Assembly: GCA_028687975.1 (NCBI GenBank)
Contig: JAQTZD010000008.1
Coordinates: 1-61,646, forward strand
Direction: 5' to 3'
Origin: Sediminibacterium sp.
GTDB lineage: Bacteria; Bacteroidota; Bacteroidia; Chitinophagales; Chitinophagaceae
Length of the DNA stretch: 61,646 bases
The position numbers and the translations under genes are program-made. The notes under the pieces are model-generated. The model was not told where the DNA came from. It saw only the letters and a program-made list of their open reading frames with translations, and searched no databases. This document shows, piece after piece, positions 18,154 to 27,481 of the stretch (positions are counted from its first letter, which is position 1; every line of letters starts with the position of its first letter).

Positions 18154-19296
18154 ATGCAGTTTGAACAGTCCGAATTAACCAGTCAGGTTGCCGCTACGGC
18201 CAGGCAATTTGCAGAGCAATATATTCGCCCGGAATTGATGAAATGGGATGAATCCCAGGAGTTTCCGGTGCATATTTTCCGGGAAATGGGCAAACTGGGC
18301 CTGATGGGGATTTTGGTTCCCCATGCTTACGGAGGTGCTGAAATGGGGTATTTTGAATACAATGCCGCTATTCAGGAAATAGCCAAAGTTTGCGGATCCA
18401 TCGGGTTAAGCCTGGCAGCCCATAATTCCCTTTGCACCAACCACCTGCTCAGTTTTGGCAATGAAGAACAGAAAAAAAACTGGTTGCCGCAACTGGCCAG
18501 GGGAGAATGGATTGGCGCCTGGGGTCTAACAGAACCCAATACCGGAAGTGATGCCGGCAATATGCAAACCACGGCTGTAAAAGAGGGAGATTCCTGGATA
18601 CTGAATGGCACCAAAAGCTGGATTACCCATGGTAAGTCGGGCGATATTGCCGTAGTCATCTGCAGAACAGGCGAACCCAGAACCAGTGGCAATTCCACTG
18701 CTTTTGTTGTGGAACGGGGTACGCCCGGTTTTATGGCAGGTAAAAAAGAAAATAAACTGGGCATGCGTGCCAGTGAAACAGCCGAAATGATCTTCGATCA
18801 TTGCAAAATACCCGATAGTAACCGTTTGGGTGAAGTGGGAGATGGGTTCCGTCAGGCCATGAAGATCCTCGATGGCGGCAGAATTTCCATTGCTGCCCTT
18901 TCTCTGGGAATCGCAAAAGGAGCCTACGAGGCTGCTTTAAAATATTCGCAGGAACGTTACCAGTTTGATCAGCCTATATCTTCCTTTCAGGGAATCAGCT
19001 TTAAACTGGCAGACATGGCCACCGAAATCATGGCAGCAGAATTATTGATCTGGCAGGCCTGTGACTTGAAAAACAGGGGCGAGAAAGTGACCAAGGAAGG
19101 TGCCATGGCCAAGTATTATGCCAGTGAAATAGCCGTGAAAACAGCTACCGAAGCCATACAGATATTCGGGGGATATGGGTATACAAAAGATTTTCCGGTA
19201 GAAAAGTACTATCGTGACGCAAAATTGTGTACTATTGGAGAAGGAACTTCTGAAATACAGAAGCTGGTCATCTCCAGGGAAGTTCTTCAGAAATAG
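18154..19296 (+). CDS. Acyl-CoA dehydrogenase
   Basis: FAD-dependent alpha,beta-dehydrogenation of an acyl-CoA in beta-oxidation or branched-chain degradation, cytosolic. The protein has 380 residues: N-terminal helical domain, middle beta domain with 'GAWGLTEPNTGSDAGN' and 'WILNGTKSWIT', and C-terminal helical domain with 'IQIFGGYGYT'. The catalytic base is the Glu in 'TIGEGTSEIQK', as in short-chain/butyryl-CoA enzymes. Chain-length specificity cannot be read. It stands alone between a structured leader of about 100 nt and a strong terminator, so it is a single-gene transcription unit, probably controlled through the upstream palindrome. Confidence 0.95.
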   Translation: MQFEQSELTSQVAATARQFAEQYIRPELMKWDESQEFPVHIFREMGKLGLMGILVPHAYGGAEMGYFEYNAAIQEIAKVCGSIGLSLAAHNSLCTNHLLSFGNEEQKKNWLPQLARGEWIGAWGLTEPNTGSDAGNMQTTAVKEGDSWILNGTKSWITHGKSGDIAVVICRTGEPRTSGNSTAFVVERGTPGFMAGKKENKLGMRASETAEMIFDHCKIPDSNRLGEVGDGFRQAMKILDGGRISIAALSLGIAKGAYEAALKYSQERYQFDQPISSFQGISFKLADMATEIMAAELLIWQACDLKNRGEKVTKEGAMAKYYASEIAVKTATEAIQIFGGYGYTKDFPVEKYYRDAKLCTIGEGTSEIQKLVISREVLQK

Positions 19297-19321
19297 TTTT
19301 TTCGATTGCTTGCTCATAATC

Positions 19322-19350
19322 AAAGGGCCCTTGAATAAGGGCCTTTTTTT
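19322..19350 (+). terminator. Rho-independent terminator of the acyl-CoA dehydrogenase gene
   Basis: A G/C-rich stem (AAAGGGCCCTT with AAGGGCCTTT, one bulged G, loop GAAT) is followed by a run of seven T residues. Confidence 0.85.
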
Positions 19351-19395
19351 ATGCTGATTTCTTTGTATCTTGAAATCCCGATTTGTTAGTAGAAA

Positions 19396-21309
19396 TTGAA
19401 AATAAAATCTAAATATCTGTTTCGTTTTTTGCTGCAATGCTGTGTGATGCTGGGTATGACCGCTGCTGTTTCTGCACAGCAGGTAAAGGGCACACCTGAA
19501 ACCGTTGATTCACTCAATAAATCGGCGTTTGAAAAAAAGCGCACCAATATTTCCGATGCATTAATTGATTTATACAAAGCGCAGAACCTTGCCATACAAT
19601 TGGGCTATAAAAAAGGGGAGGCCATCTCGTACATGTATGAGGCAGGCATTTACCAGCAGCAGGGTTTTTTGAAGCGGGCCATCGTGGATTCTTATCAGGC
19701 ACTGGAAATTTTCCGTTCAATCAAGGATACTTTCAATATTGCAAAAGTGAATCAGCAACTGGCTGCATCACTGGTATCCGATAAAAAATACGACTCTGCG
19801 ATTTCGGTTTTCAATCGGTCGTTGCAGGTGTACGAAAAATACGACAAGAGCGAAGACATCATCAATATTAAAAACAACCTGGGGCAGATCCGACTGGAAT
19901 TGAACCAAATGAATGCTGCTGTCCGGCTGTTTCAGGAAGCCCTGGAACTGAGTAAAAAAATGGGTTACCGGTATGGGGAGAAAAAAGCCCTGCACAACCT
20001 GGGACTGGCAGAGATGCAACTTTCACGTATCTCAAAGGCAGAAAGCTATTTTAAGGAGTCGCTGGCAATAGACGAAGCGATGAACGACAAATACGGATCG
20101 GTACTGAAAAAAATCAGCCTGGTGGCCATATACCTGCCTCAGAATAGGCTTGCAGAAGCAGAGCCCCTGGGCCTCAGCGCTTTTTCCATTGCGAAATCCA
20201 TTGATGCATTTGATCTGCTCGATTCCATCGTTAGTCAGATGATCACACTCAATAAACTTAGCAACAACAAGGAGAAGGTGATTCAATGGCAGGATTCCGC
20301 ACTGGATGTGCTGAATAAACAGCGGATCAAAGAAAATGAATACGCTTCCAGTTTCATTGATATCATCAAGAGTCAGCACGATTCCCGTATGGAAACGGAG
20401 AATGCCATTATGCGTGCAGAGCGGGTGTCTAATGAACAGTTTCTGATCATTACGGTAGGTACCTTTATCCTGATCATACTGGCTGTTTTGGTGATCATGG
20501 TCTTTATCAATTTTCAGAAACAGAAACAATTCAGCCGCGAACTCCGGGCAAAGAATGTGGTTATTGAAGCACAGGTAACTGAGCTGGGTACTTTGAACAA
20601 GGAAATTTCACAACAGAATATTTTACTGGAGGCAGATAATAAAACCAAGGATAAGCTCCTGTCGATCATTTCCCATGATCTGCGGAATCCACTGGTCAAC
20701 ACCAAGGGCATCCTTAATCTGGTGAACCAGGGGATGGTTCCGGAAGATCAGGCGAAGCAGCTCCTGATACAGCTGGAAACCCAGTACATGGGTACAACAT
20801 CCCTGCTCGACAACTTGTTGTTCTGGCTGAAGGGTCAGATGTCGGGTAAAAACCTCGACAAAGTTCAGATGTCTGTATTTCCGATTGTGAAGGGGTTGGA
20901 GGATGAGCACCGGATGTTGCTGGAGCGGAAAAACATTTCCTTCTTTAACCAGGTAGATCCTTCATTAACCGTGCTGGCCGATAAGGAAATGATTCGCATC
21001 GTTCTGAGAAACCTGATCAGCAATGCCATCAAGTTTACCCCCGAAAATGGCCTGATCAGGGTATATGCATCTGCTGATGAGCGGGAAACCAAAATCAGTA
21101 TACAGGATTCCGGAATCGGTATGAGTTCAGAAACCATACAGCGCATCAGCGCCAAGCAATATTATACAACAGCGGGAACTGCTATGGAGAAGGGAAGCGG
21201 GTTCGGGTTAATGCTTTGCAGCGACCTGGTTAACCGTCATGGAGGCAAGCTGATTATTGAAAGTGAACCACGCAAAGGCAGTGTGTTTACGATCACACTG
21301 CCTGCGTAG
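19396..21309 (+). CDS. TPR-containing sensor histidine kinase
   Basis: Membrane sensor kinase of 637 residues. Signal sequence about 1-28 (ends 'VSAQQ'), a periplasmic tetratricopeptide-repeat region about 50-310, a membrane helix about 348-371, a coiled coil, then the kinase core. H428 lies in 'SHDLRNPL', the N box is 'LRNLISNAIKF', and G boxes are 'DSGIGM' and 'GSGFGLML'. The start is TTG at 19396, because it gives a normal basic-hydrophobic signal sequence. No response regulator is adjacent, so it is an orphan; its signal and partner are unknown. It converges with a small ORF, with 8 nt between stops. Confidence 0.88.
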   Translation: MKIKSKYLFRFLLQCCVMLGMTAAVSAQQVKGTPETVDSLNKSAFEKKRTNISDALIDLYKAQNLAIQLGYKKGEAISYMYEAGIYQQQGFLKRAIVDSYQALEIFRSIKDTFNIAKVNQQLAASLVSDKKYDSAISVFNRSLQVYEKYDKSEDIINIKNNLGQIRLELNQMNAAVRLFQEALELSKKMGYRYGEKKALHNLGLAEMQLSRISKAESYFKESLAIDEAMNDKYGSVLKKISLVAIYLPQNRLAEAEPLGLSAFSIAKSIDAFDLLDSIVSQMITLNKLSNNKEKVIQWQDSALDVLNKQRIKENEYASSFIDIIKSQHDSRMETENAIMRAERVSNEQFLIITVGTFILIILAVLVIMVFINFQKQKQFSRELRAKNVVIEAQVTELGTLNKEISQQNILLEADNKTKDKLLSIISHDLRNPLVNTKGILNLVNQGMVPEDQAKQLLIQLETQYMGTTSLLDNLLFWLKGQMSGKNLDKVQMSVFPIVKGLEDEHRMLLERKNISFFNQVDPSLTVLADKEMIRIVLRNLISNAIKFTPENGLIRVYASADERETKISIQDSGIGMSSETIQRISAKQYYTTAGTAMEKGSGFGLMLCSDLVNRHGGKLIIESEPRKGSVFTITLPA

Positions 21310-21317
21310 TAATGTTC

Positions 21318-21485
21318 TTATTCTTCGTTTTTACCAGAGGAACCTGCAGCAAAAATCTGGTCTACAGCACCACCCAGCATGGGGAATTTTTCTTTTACAA
21401 AAGCAGCAATGGTTTCAATGGCTTTCTGAGCCTGGGTTGCATCCAGTTGCGCTTCTTTCATGAGTTTTTCTACTAGTTCGTTCAT
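21318..21485 (-). CDS. Small helical hypothetical protein downstream of clpX
   Basis: A 55-codon frame (MNELVEKLMKEAQLD at the start, ending SSGKNEE) with ATG at 21485 and TAA at 21320-21318. It is amphipathic: an N-terminal helix with 'ATQAQKAIETIAAFVKEKFP' and then 'MLGGAVDQIFAAG'. This resembles short conserved helical proteins of Bacteroidota, and the composition is coding-like. It begins 35 nt after the clpX stop and may be co-transcribed with it. No function is known to me. Its tail nearly touches the convergent kinase gene. Confidence 0.65.
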   Translation of the reverse strand: MNELVEKLMKEAQLDATQAQKAIETIAAFVKEKFPMLGGAVDQIFAAGSSGKNEE

Positions 21486-21520
21486 ACGTTCTTATTATTA
21501 GGGGATGGTTATCAAAACAA

Positions 21521-22765
21521 TCAGGCCACTTTCAATGCACTCAGTTTGCTCTTGTTGAACATTTTTTCTGCATATTCCAGGGTTACATGCAGTTGGGTGG
21601 TATTGGTGCCGGGTAACTCGAACATGGCATCTGTGAGGATGCTCTCGCAAATACTTCTTAACCCACGGGCTCCAAGCTTGTATTCCAGCGCTTTACTAAC
21701 CATGAAGTCCAAAACTTCATTATCCATGATCAGGTCGATGCCTTCCATTTCAAAAAGCCGGGTATACTGCTTCATCAATGAATTCTTGGGCTCGGTGAGG
21801 ATACTGCGGAGTGTATCTGCATCCAATGGATTCAGGTGGGTTACCACAGGAAGCCTTCCCAACAGTTCCGGAATCAGTCCAAAACTTTTCAGGTCCTGTG
21901 CATTAATAAATTGTAACAGGTTCTTGCGCTGGTGTTCCTGCTCTTCCTTGTTTACGCTGAAGCCGATTGCATTGGTATTAACCCTTCTGGCAATTACTTT
22001 GTCGATTCCGTCGAATGCACCGCCGCAGATGAACAGAATGTTTTTGGTATCTACCTTGATCATTTTCTGCTCAGGATGTTTTCTGCCACCCTGCGGAGGT
22101 ACCAGCACTTCTGTTCCCTCCAGCATTTTCAGTAATCCCTGCTGAACCCCTTCGCCGCTTACGTCTCTGGTAATGGAAGGATTGTCTCCCTTGCGGGCAA
22201 TTTTATCCAGCTCGTCTACATATACAATACCTCTTTCTGCCGCAGCAACATCGTAATCGCAGTTCTGGAGCAAACGGGTGAGCATGCTCTCCACGTCTTC
22301 ACCCACGTAGCCGGCCTCTGTAAATACAGTGGCATCCACAATAGCGAATGGTACATTCAGTAATCTTGCAATGGTCTTGGCCAGTAAGGTTTTTCCTGTA
22401 CCGGTTTCTCCCACCATGATGATGTTGCTTTTTTCAATTTCCACTTCTTCGGATACCTGTTTGAAATTGATCCGCTTAAAGTGGTTATATACGGCAACAC
22501 TCAAAACCTTCTTGGCATCATCCTGACCTATCACATATTCATCTAAGAATTTTTTGATCTCGGCCGGCTTGCGAACCGTGAGCTTGTAATTGGATGAGCC
22601 GGACCCGCTGTTGTCTTTTTTCGTATTCAGTTCCTGCTCTATGATTTCTTCCGCGTGTTCTACACAATTCTCACAGATATGTCCTTCCTGTCCTGCAATG
22701 AGGATCTTTACCTCATCGCGGCTGCGTCCGCAGAACGAACAGTGTAAATTTGATGTTTTTGCCAT
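21521..22765 (-). CDS. clpX: ATP-dependent Clp protease ATPase subunit ClpX
   Basis: AAA+ unfoldase that feeds substrates to ClpP. The 414-residue protein has the N-terminal zinc-binding domain (C10, C13, C32, C35 pattern in 'CSFCGRS' and 'HICENCVE'), Walker A GETGTGKT, Walker B 'IVYVDELDK', the pore loop GYVGED and the sensor region 'GLIPELLGRLPVV'. The ClpP-docking loop region is present ('VNTNAIGFSV' precedes it). It follows the second clpP by 4 nt, so it is clearly one operon. Confidence 0.97.
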   Translation of the reverse strand: MAKTSNLHCSFCGRSRDEVKILIAGQEGHICENCVEHAEEIIEQELNTKKDNSGSGSSNYKLTVRKPAEIKKFLDEYVIGQDDAKKVLSVAVYNHFKRINFKQVSEEVEIEKSNIIMVGETGTGKTLLAKTIARLLNVPFAIVDATVFTEAGYVGEDVESMLTRLLQNCDYDVAAAERGIVYVDELDKIARKGDNPSITRDVSGEGVQQGLLKMLEGTEVLVPPQGGRKHPEQKMIKVDTKNILFICGGAFDGIDKVIARRVNTNAIGFSVNKEEQEHQRKNLLQFINAQDLKSFGLIPELLGRLPVVTHLNPLDADTLRSILTEPKNSLMKQYTRLFEMEGIDLIMDNEVLDFMVSKALEYKLGARGLRSICESILTDAMFELPGTNTTQLHVTLEYAEKMFNKSKLSALKVA

Positions 22766-22769
22766 ACAA

Positions 22770-23408
22770 TTAAAGCTCTTTTAAAATATCATCCACTATT
22801 CCATAAGCCACTGCTTCATGTGCATTCATCCAGTAGTCGCGGTCAAAATCCTGCATAATCTGGTCGATGGATTTTCCGCAATTGTCTGCCAGGATCCTGG
22901 CCCCAAGTTCCTTGGTTTTTCTGATCTGGTTGGCCTGGATTTCAATGTCGGCGCTGGTGGCCTGAAAATAGCCACCCAAACTGGGCTGGTGTATCATGAT
23001 TTCTCCATGCGGATATACAAAACGCATTCCCTTTGTACCTGCGCTCAGCAGGATAGAACCCATGCTGGCAGCAAGGCCCATGCAAATGGTACTTACCGGG
23101 CTTTGGATCATTCTCATGGTATCGTAGATCACCATACCGCTGGTAACTACACCACCGGGGCTGTTGATGAACAACTTGATTTCTTCTCCGGGTTTGTCTG
23201 CATCCAGTACCAGTAATTTGCTGACCACATCCCGCGCAGATTTATCGTCTACCACTCCCCACAGGTATACCGTTCTTTTTTCAAAGAACATTTTCTCCAT
23301 CTTCTTGGTCATGAAACTGCCCATTGGTTCGGGCTTCAGTTCTTTTTCTTCCGGTTCGTCGTCTTCATTGAAACGGAAGGGGTTCAGGTTGTATTCAGCT
23401 ACTGTCAT
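22770..23408 (-). CDS. clpP: Clp protease proteolytic subunit, second paralogue
   Basis: Serine peptidase subunit of the barrel-shaped Clp protease (212 residues). The nucleophile S115 is in 'GLAASMGS', H140 in 'IMIHQPS', and the Asp lies in 'QDFDRDYWMN'. The N-terminal ~40 residues are charged (NEDDEPEEKELKPEP) and unlike the canonical axial-loop sequence of the neighbouring paralogue. This suggests a different interface with the ATPase or a hetero-oligomeric barrel. It lies 21 nt after the first clpP and 4 nt before clpX. Confidence 0.93.
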   Translation of the reverse strand: MTVAEYNLNPFRFNEDDEPEEKELKPEPMGSFMTKKMEKMFFEKRTVYLWGVVDDKSARDVVSKLLVLDADKPGEEIKLFINSPGGVVTSGMVIYDTMRMIQSPVSTICMGLAASMGSILLSAGTKGMRFVYPHGEIMIHQPSLGGYFQATSADIEIQANQIRKTKELGARILADNCGKSIDQIMQDFDRDYWMNAHEAVAYGIVDDILKEL

Positions 23409-23429
23409 ATTTTTCTTTTATACCGTTAT

Positions 23430-24125
23430 TTAAGCTTTCTTTTCCTTTCTTGGGTTGGTGAGCAATACCTCGTCTACCAGGCCATATTCTTTAGCTTCGA
23501 GTGCAGTCATCCAGAAATCCCGATCGCTGTCTTTAGCAATGGTTTCCACGTCTTTTCCGGTATGGCTGGCTGTAATGGCATAGAGTTCATGCTTCAGTTT
23601 CTTGATTTCCCTTGCAGTGATTTCGATGTCGGTAGCCTGTCCGCCAATTCCGCCGCTGGGCTGGTGCATCATAATCCGGCTGTGCTTCAGGGCTGTTCTT
23701 TTACCCTCTACACCTGCACAAAGCAGGATCTGTCCCATGCTGGCTGCAATTCCGGTACAAATGGTTGCCACATCCGGTCCGATGAACTGCATAGTATCAT
23801 AGATACCCAGGCCGGCATAAACGCTTCCGCCCGGACTGTTGATGTACATCTGGATATCCCTGCTGCGGTCTGTGCTTTCCAGGAACAGGAGCTGAGCGGT
23901 AACAATATTGGCAACATAGTCGTTGATGCCTTCTCCCAGAAAGATGATTCGGTCCATCATCAGTCGGCTGAACACATCCATGCTGGCTACGTTCAGAGGA
24001 CGCTCCTCAATAATATAGGGAGTCAGGTTGGTCACCTGTCCGTAAGTTTTGTAATTGTGTAAAACTGCACTGCTGATGCCCTGGTGTTTTACTGCATATT
24101 TTTCAAATTCTTTTCCAATATTCAT
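23430..24125 (-). CDS. clpP: Clp protease proteolytic subunit, first paralogue
   Basis: Second ClpP of the pair, 231 residues, closer to the classical form: 'LTPYIIEE' and 'VFSRLMMDRIIFLGEGIND' match the usual ClpP N-terminus. The triad is complete with S129 in 'GIAASMGQ', H154 in 'IMMHQPSGG' and the Asp in 'KDSDRDFWMT'. About 30 extra residues precede the usual start and could be a propeptide. It heads the clpP-clpP-clpX operon; a GAACTTTG box (24202-24195) upstream is a near-consensus -7 element. Confidence 0.94.
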   Translation of the reverse strand: MNIGKEFEKYAVKHQGISSAVLHNYKTYGQVTNLTPYIIEERPLNVASMDVFSRLMMDRIIFLGEGINDYVANIVTAQLLFLESTDRSRDIQMYINSPGGSVYAGLGIYDTMQFIGPDVATICTGIAASMGQILLCAGVEGKRTALKHSRIMMHQPSGGIGGQATDIEITAREIKKLKHELYAITASHTGKDVETIAKDSDRDFWMTALEAKEYGLVDEVLLTNPRKEKKA

Positions 24126-24315
24126 ACGTAGATTTTTCGCTTTGAAGGTAAGTGTTTTGCCATATCGGTAATGTGAACACCGTCAAATTCTGTGCAAAGT
24201 TCGTTAATTCCGACAAAAGGGCATACCGGTGATCCAATCCCGCCACAACAGCTTGGCCGGAAACCGTATATTAGAGGAAATACAGCCGGTCGGTTGGCCG
24301 TTAAAACATTGCTAT

Positions 24316-26028
24316 ATGAGTCAAAAAAGCTTTCATATAGGTCTTTGCATGGCTGGTGCGGTATCTGCAGGCGCCTATACTGCGGGCGTTATGGATTATC
24401 TGATGGAGGCGTTGGAGGAATGGGAAAAGCGAAGAGGGCAATCAGGTGTGCCTTCTCACCGGGTACAGATTTCGGTGATCGGCGGTGCCTCTGCAGGAGG
24501 AATGACCGGCATCATTGCAGCAGGGGCCATCAACCGGCCATTTGCGCCGGTGCCCGTACCGGAGCCGGATGCATTGCTGAAAGAACATCCGGAGAATCCG
24601 TTTTACCACAGCTGGGTAGATTTACTGGGAGATGATATGTTCCGCCGGATGCTGGATACCTCCGATATCCGGCGCGAGGGCAAAGTGACTTCTGTGTTGA
24701 ATTCCGATTTCATCGATGCCATTGCGGAGAGGACCATCCGGACCAACCCTGCCGGCTGGGTACCCGCTCCCCCATATTTTACCGAACCGCTGAAGTTGTT
24801 TACCACCCTTACCAACCTGGAGGGCATCCGTTACAATATTGCCTTCAGAAGCGAGTTGCTCGAAAGCCGTCACAATATGACCATGCACAACGATTTTGCC
24901 TGCTTTCATTTAAATGAAACGCAATACGGGCAGCAGGGCTGGATGCCGCTGGATTTTAAAACCGGCCTCAATGTGTTGCTGGCACGGGATGCGGCCATTG
25001 CCACCGGCGCATTCCCGATTGGACTGAAATCGCGGATATTGAATCGCAACAGGGCCGTGGTGATGCAAAATTCCTGGATCAATTTTACCAATACTGCTCC
25101 GGATGAAAATGACCAGACGCCATATACCACCCAGAATGTAGACGGAGGTCTGATGAACAACGAGCCATTTGAAAAAGTAAAACAACTGCTGAACGAGGAA
25201 GCACATTCGTTTTCTGAGCAGGAGCAGGAAGATTACCGCAGGTTCAGAACCGCGGTGCTGATGGTTGATCCGTTCCCGGGCGAAGCGCCCCGGACCTTCA
25301 GGATCAACCAGGAACTCCTGCCCACGCTTCAATACCTGTTCAACGCCATTACCCAGCAATTGAGGGCAAAGCCATCTGCGCTGATCGATGCCATGTCGGG
25401 AGAAAAAGCAGGACAGTATCTGATAGCGCCCACCAGACCTGTTCGCTCCGGACCGGCTGCCGGCACTAAAGTAGATGGAAGCAAGGCAATTGCCTGCGGG
25501 GCCATGGACGGATTCAGCGGATTCATGCACAAGGAATTCAGGATACACGATTATTATCTGGGCAGGTACAATTGTGAAATGTTTCTCCGGAATCACTTTA
25601 CCATTCCTGCAGAACACCTGGATGCGCATCCGGTGTTTGGAGAAGGATATGCAATGGCAGACCGGAACAGGTTCAGGTCTTTCCGGAAAGATGCTTACCA
25701 GATCATTCCTATTTTTAAAGACTATGAACCGGGATATTATCCTATGCCGGTATTTGGTTCGGGAACCCAGTGGCCCATAGTGGAAGAGAAAATTTTACAG
25801 CGGTATACCGGTGCAATCCGAAAGCGGGTAGAGGGGGTTATTATGAATGCAGTTCCCATGAATCGGTTCCGTCGATTCCTGCTGTACATTGGTTGTCAGG
25901 TGTTGTTTAACAAAGCCATTACACAAAAAATCACCAAACTGATGCTGGCCTCTTTGCACAAGCACGGCCTGGTAACTGCTGCAACATCAGCTGCAATATC
26001 TGCAACAGCCCCGGAGCAACAGGCATAA
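24316..26028 (+). CDS. Patatin-like phospholipase family protein
   Basis: Predicted Ser-Asp dyad lipid acyl hydrolase of 570 residues. The nucleophile elbow is GASAG with S59, preceded by an oxyanion-type turn 'MAGAVSAGAY' (less glycine-rich than the classical one). The dyad Asp lies in 'VDGGLMNNEP'. No signal peptide is seen, so it is probably cytosolic or peripheral to the membrane. The ATG at 24316 places the first beta strand directly after the start; an open frame reaches to 24229 but has no family-like sequence. It sits on the plus strand between tig and clpP, genes that are often neighbours. Confidence 0.88.
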   Translation: MSQKSFHIGLCMAGAVSAGAYTAGVMDYLMEALEEWEKRRGQSGVPSHRVQISVIGGASAGGMTGIIAAGAINRPFAPVPVPEPDALLKEHPENPFYHSWVDLLGDDMFRRMLDTSDIRREGKVTSVLNSDFIDAIAERTIRTNPAGWVPAPPYFTEPLKLFTTLTNLEGIRYNIAFRSELLESRHNMTMHNDFACFHLNETQYGQQGWMPLDFKTGLNVLLARDAAIATGAFPIGLKSRILNRNRAVVMQNSWINFTNTAPDENDQTPYTTQNVDGGLMNNEPFEKVKQLLNEEAHSFSEQEQEDYRRFRTAVLMVDPFPGEAPRTFRINQELLPTLQYLFNAITQQLRAKPSALIDAMSGEKAGQYLIAPTRPVRSGPAAGTKVDGSKAIACGAMDGFSGFMHKEFRIHDYYLGRYNCEMFLRNHFTIPAEHLDAHPVFGEGYAMADRNRFRSFRKDAYQIIPIFKDYEPGYYPMPVFGSGTQWPIVEEKILQRYTGAIRKRVEGVIMNAVPMNRFRRFLLYIGCQVLFNKAITQKITKLMLASLHKHGLVTAATSAAISATAPEQQA

Positions 26029-26053
26029 AAAAACCAGCTCCTGAGAGCTGGTT
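26026..26053 (-). terminator. Rho-independent terminator of tig
   Basis: Perfect 9-bp arms (AACCAGCTC / GAGCTGGTT) with a 4-nt loop, followed on the minus strand by a run of T residues. It lies just after the tig stop. On the plus strand it also directly follows the patatin stop, but without a T tract. Confidence 0.85.
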
Positions 26054-26074
26054 CCTGTATGTTGTTTCCCACAA

Positions 26075-27442
26075 TTAATGGTGGTGATGACTTTCTACAA
26101 TTTTGGTGAATTCTTCCACGCTGATCGGCTGGTCTTTGGCAGTTACCTGAGTTTCCAGCGCACCGAATAATTTTTCGGCATTGATGCGGTGGTAGCTGTC
26201 TTCCACAAATTTCTTATCCTGCATCATTCTGTTGGCATAGTCTTCGATCCACTGCTGGTTGTCGCCCATGGCGCCCAACTGGCCGCCCATGTAACTGAAG
26301 AGTTGCATTTTCGCAAAGTTGCGGATGTCTTCCGGAAGCACTTCAATTTTGTTGTCGGCGCTCAGCTTGCTGCTGATCAGGGTCCACTTCAGCTGATTGG
26401 CAAAGCTTGGATATTCCTGGGCAGCTTCTTCCTCGGTCTTTGGTTTTTCGCCGCCGGTTTGTAACCAACGCTTCAGGAAGCTTTCCGGTAAATCCATTTT
26501 CACATGATCTACCAGCTGGTGATAGATCTGGTCGTGAATCTGGTTCCGTGCAGACTGCTCATAGTATTTTTCAATTTCGGTTCTGATTTCATTTCTGAGA
26601 TCAGCTTCTGTTTTAATGGCGTCGTTGTTCGGGAAAGCAGCCAGGAAGAATTCTTCGTTCAGTTCTGCTTTTTCAACCAGTCCTACTTTAGTGATCAGGA
26701 TATTAAAGTAACGGTTGCCGTCTTCTTTGGTTAATCCCAGATCTGCCAGGATGGTTTCAGCTTCTTTGTCGTCGAAAGCCTTGCTGATCTGCAGGTTTAC
26801 TACGTCGTTCACTTTTTTGCCCATCAGGTCCTTTCTGAACTTCTCTGTAAAGTACTTCACCAGCAAAGAGTTGTCTTTGGTAATGCCGTTCTCTATTACA
26901 TTGCCTTTGTCATCTGTTTCTGTGAAGGAAACGTTCAGTACATTCTCTTCTGAGTTCACCGCTTCGGGTTCGGTCATCTTTCCAAACCTGGTTTGCAAAC
27001 GGGCAATTTCATCGTTCACCATTGCATCAGTAACCTCAATTACATAACGGGTTACTTTCACATTCTTGGTGTCGAGGTCAAAAGAAGGCTTCAGACCAAT
27101 TTCAAAAGAGAATGTAAAGTCTTTTGGATTGTTCATGTCCAGACCGGTTGCATCGTTGTCCAGAGGCAATGGTTGTGCGAAAATATCGATGGCTTCCTTG
27201 GTCATGTACTGGTTCAGTTCCGTTTCCACGGTGCGCAGTACCTCATCGGTAAATACGCTCTGCCCGTACATTTTCTTTACCAGCCCGGTAGGAACCATTC
27301 CCTTTCTGAATCCGGGGATATTGGCTGTTTTAGCATATCTCTTCAGGCTCTTTTCAAAACCTGCATAATAGTCTTCCTTGGTAAGGGTAACGGAAAGCTT
27401 ATCGTTCAATAAGCCTATGTTTTCTCTGGTAATAGTCGCCAT
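26075..27442 (-). CDS. tig: Trigger factor
   Basis: Ribosome-bound chaperone and peptidyl-prolyl isomerase family protein. The 455-residue sequence has the ribosome-binding domain with the signature 'NIPGFRKGMVP' (about 40-50), a middle PPIase-like region about 150-245, which looks degenerate as in many Bacteroidota homologues, and a helical C-terminal domain. The natural C-terminus ends in four histidines, which could bind metal. The gene has an exact TACCTTTG -7 box 32 nt upstream and its own terminator, so it is a single-gene unit apart from the clp operon. Confidence 0.93.
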   Translation of the reverse strand: MATITRENIGLLNDKLSVTLTKEDYYAGFEKSLKRYAKTANIPGFRKGMVPTGLVKKMYGQSVFTDEVLRTVETELNQYMTKEAIDIFAQPLPLDNDATGLDMNNPKDFTFSFEIGLKPSFDLDTKNVKVTRYVIEVTDAMVNDEIARLQTRFGKMTEPEAVNSEENVLNVSFTETDDKGNVIENGITKDNSLLVKYFTEKFRKDLMGKKVNDVVNLQISKAFDDKEAETILADLGLTKEDGNRYFNILITKVGLVEKAELNEEFFLAAFPNNDAIKTEADLRNEIRTEIEKYYEQSARNQIHDQIYHQLVDHVKMDLPESFLKRWLQTGGEKPKTEEEAAQEYPSFANQLKWTLISSKLSADNKIEVLPEDIRNFAKMQLFSYMGGQLGAMGDNQQWIEDYANRMMQDKKFVEDSYHRINAEKLFGALETQVTAKDQPISVEEFTKIVESHHHH

Positions 27443-27473
27443 AACGATTTTTTAAAACTTGATTTTCGGGCTG

Positions 27474-27481
27474 CAAAGGTA
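27474..27481 (-). promoter_or_regulatory. -7 element of tig
   Basis: TACCTTTG on the minus strand, an exact TAnnTTTG match about 32 nt before the tig ATG. Confidence 0.55.
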
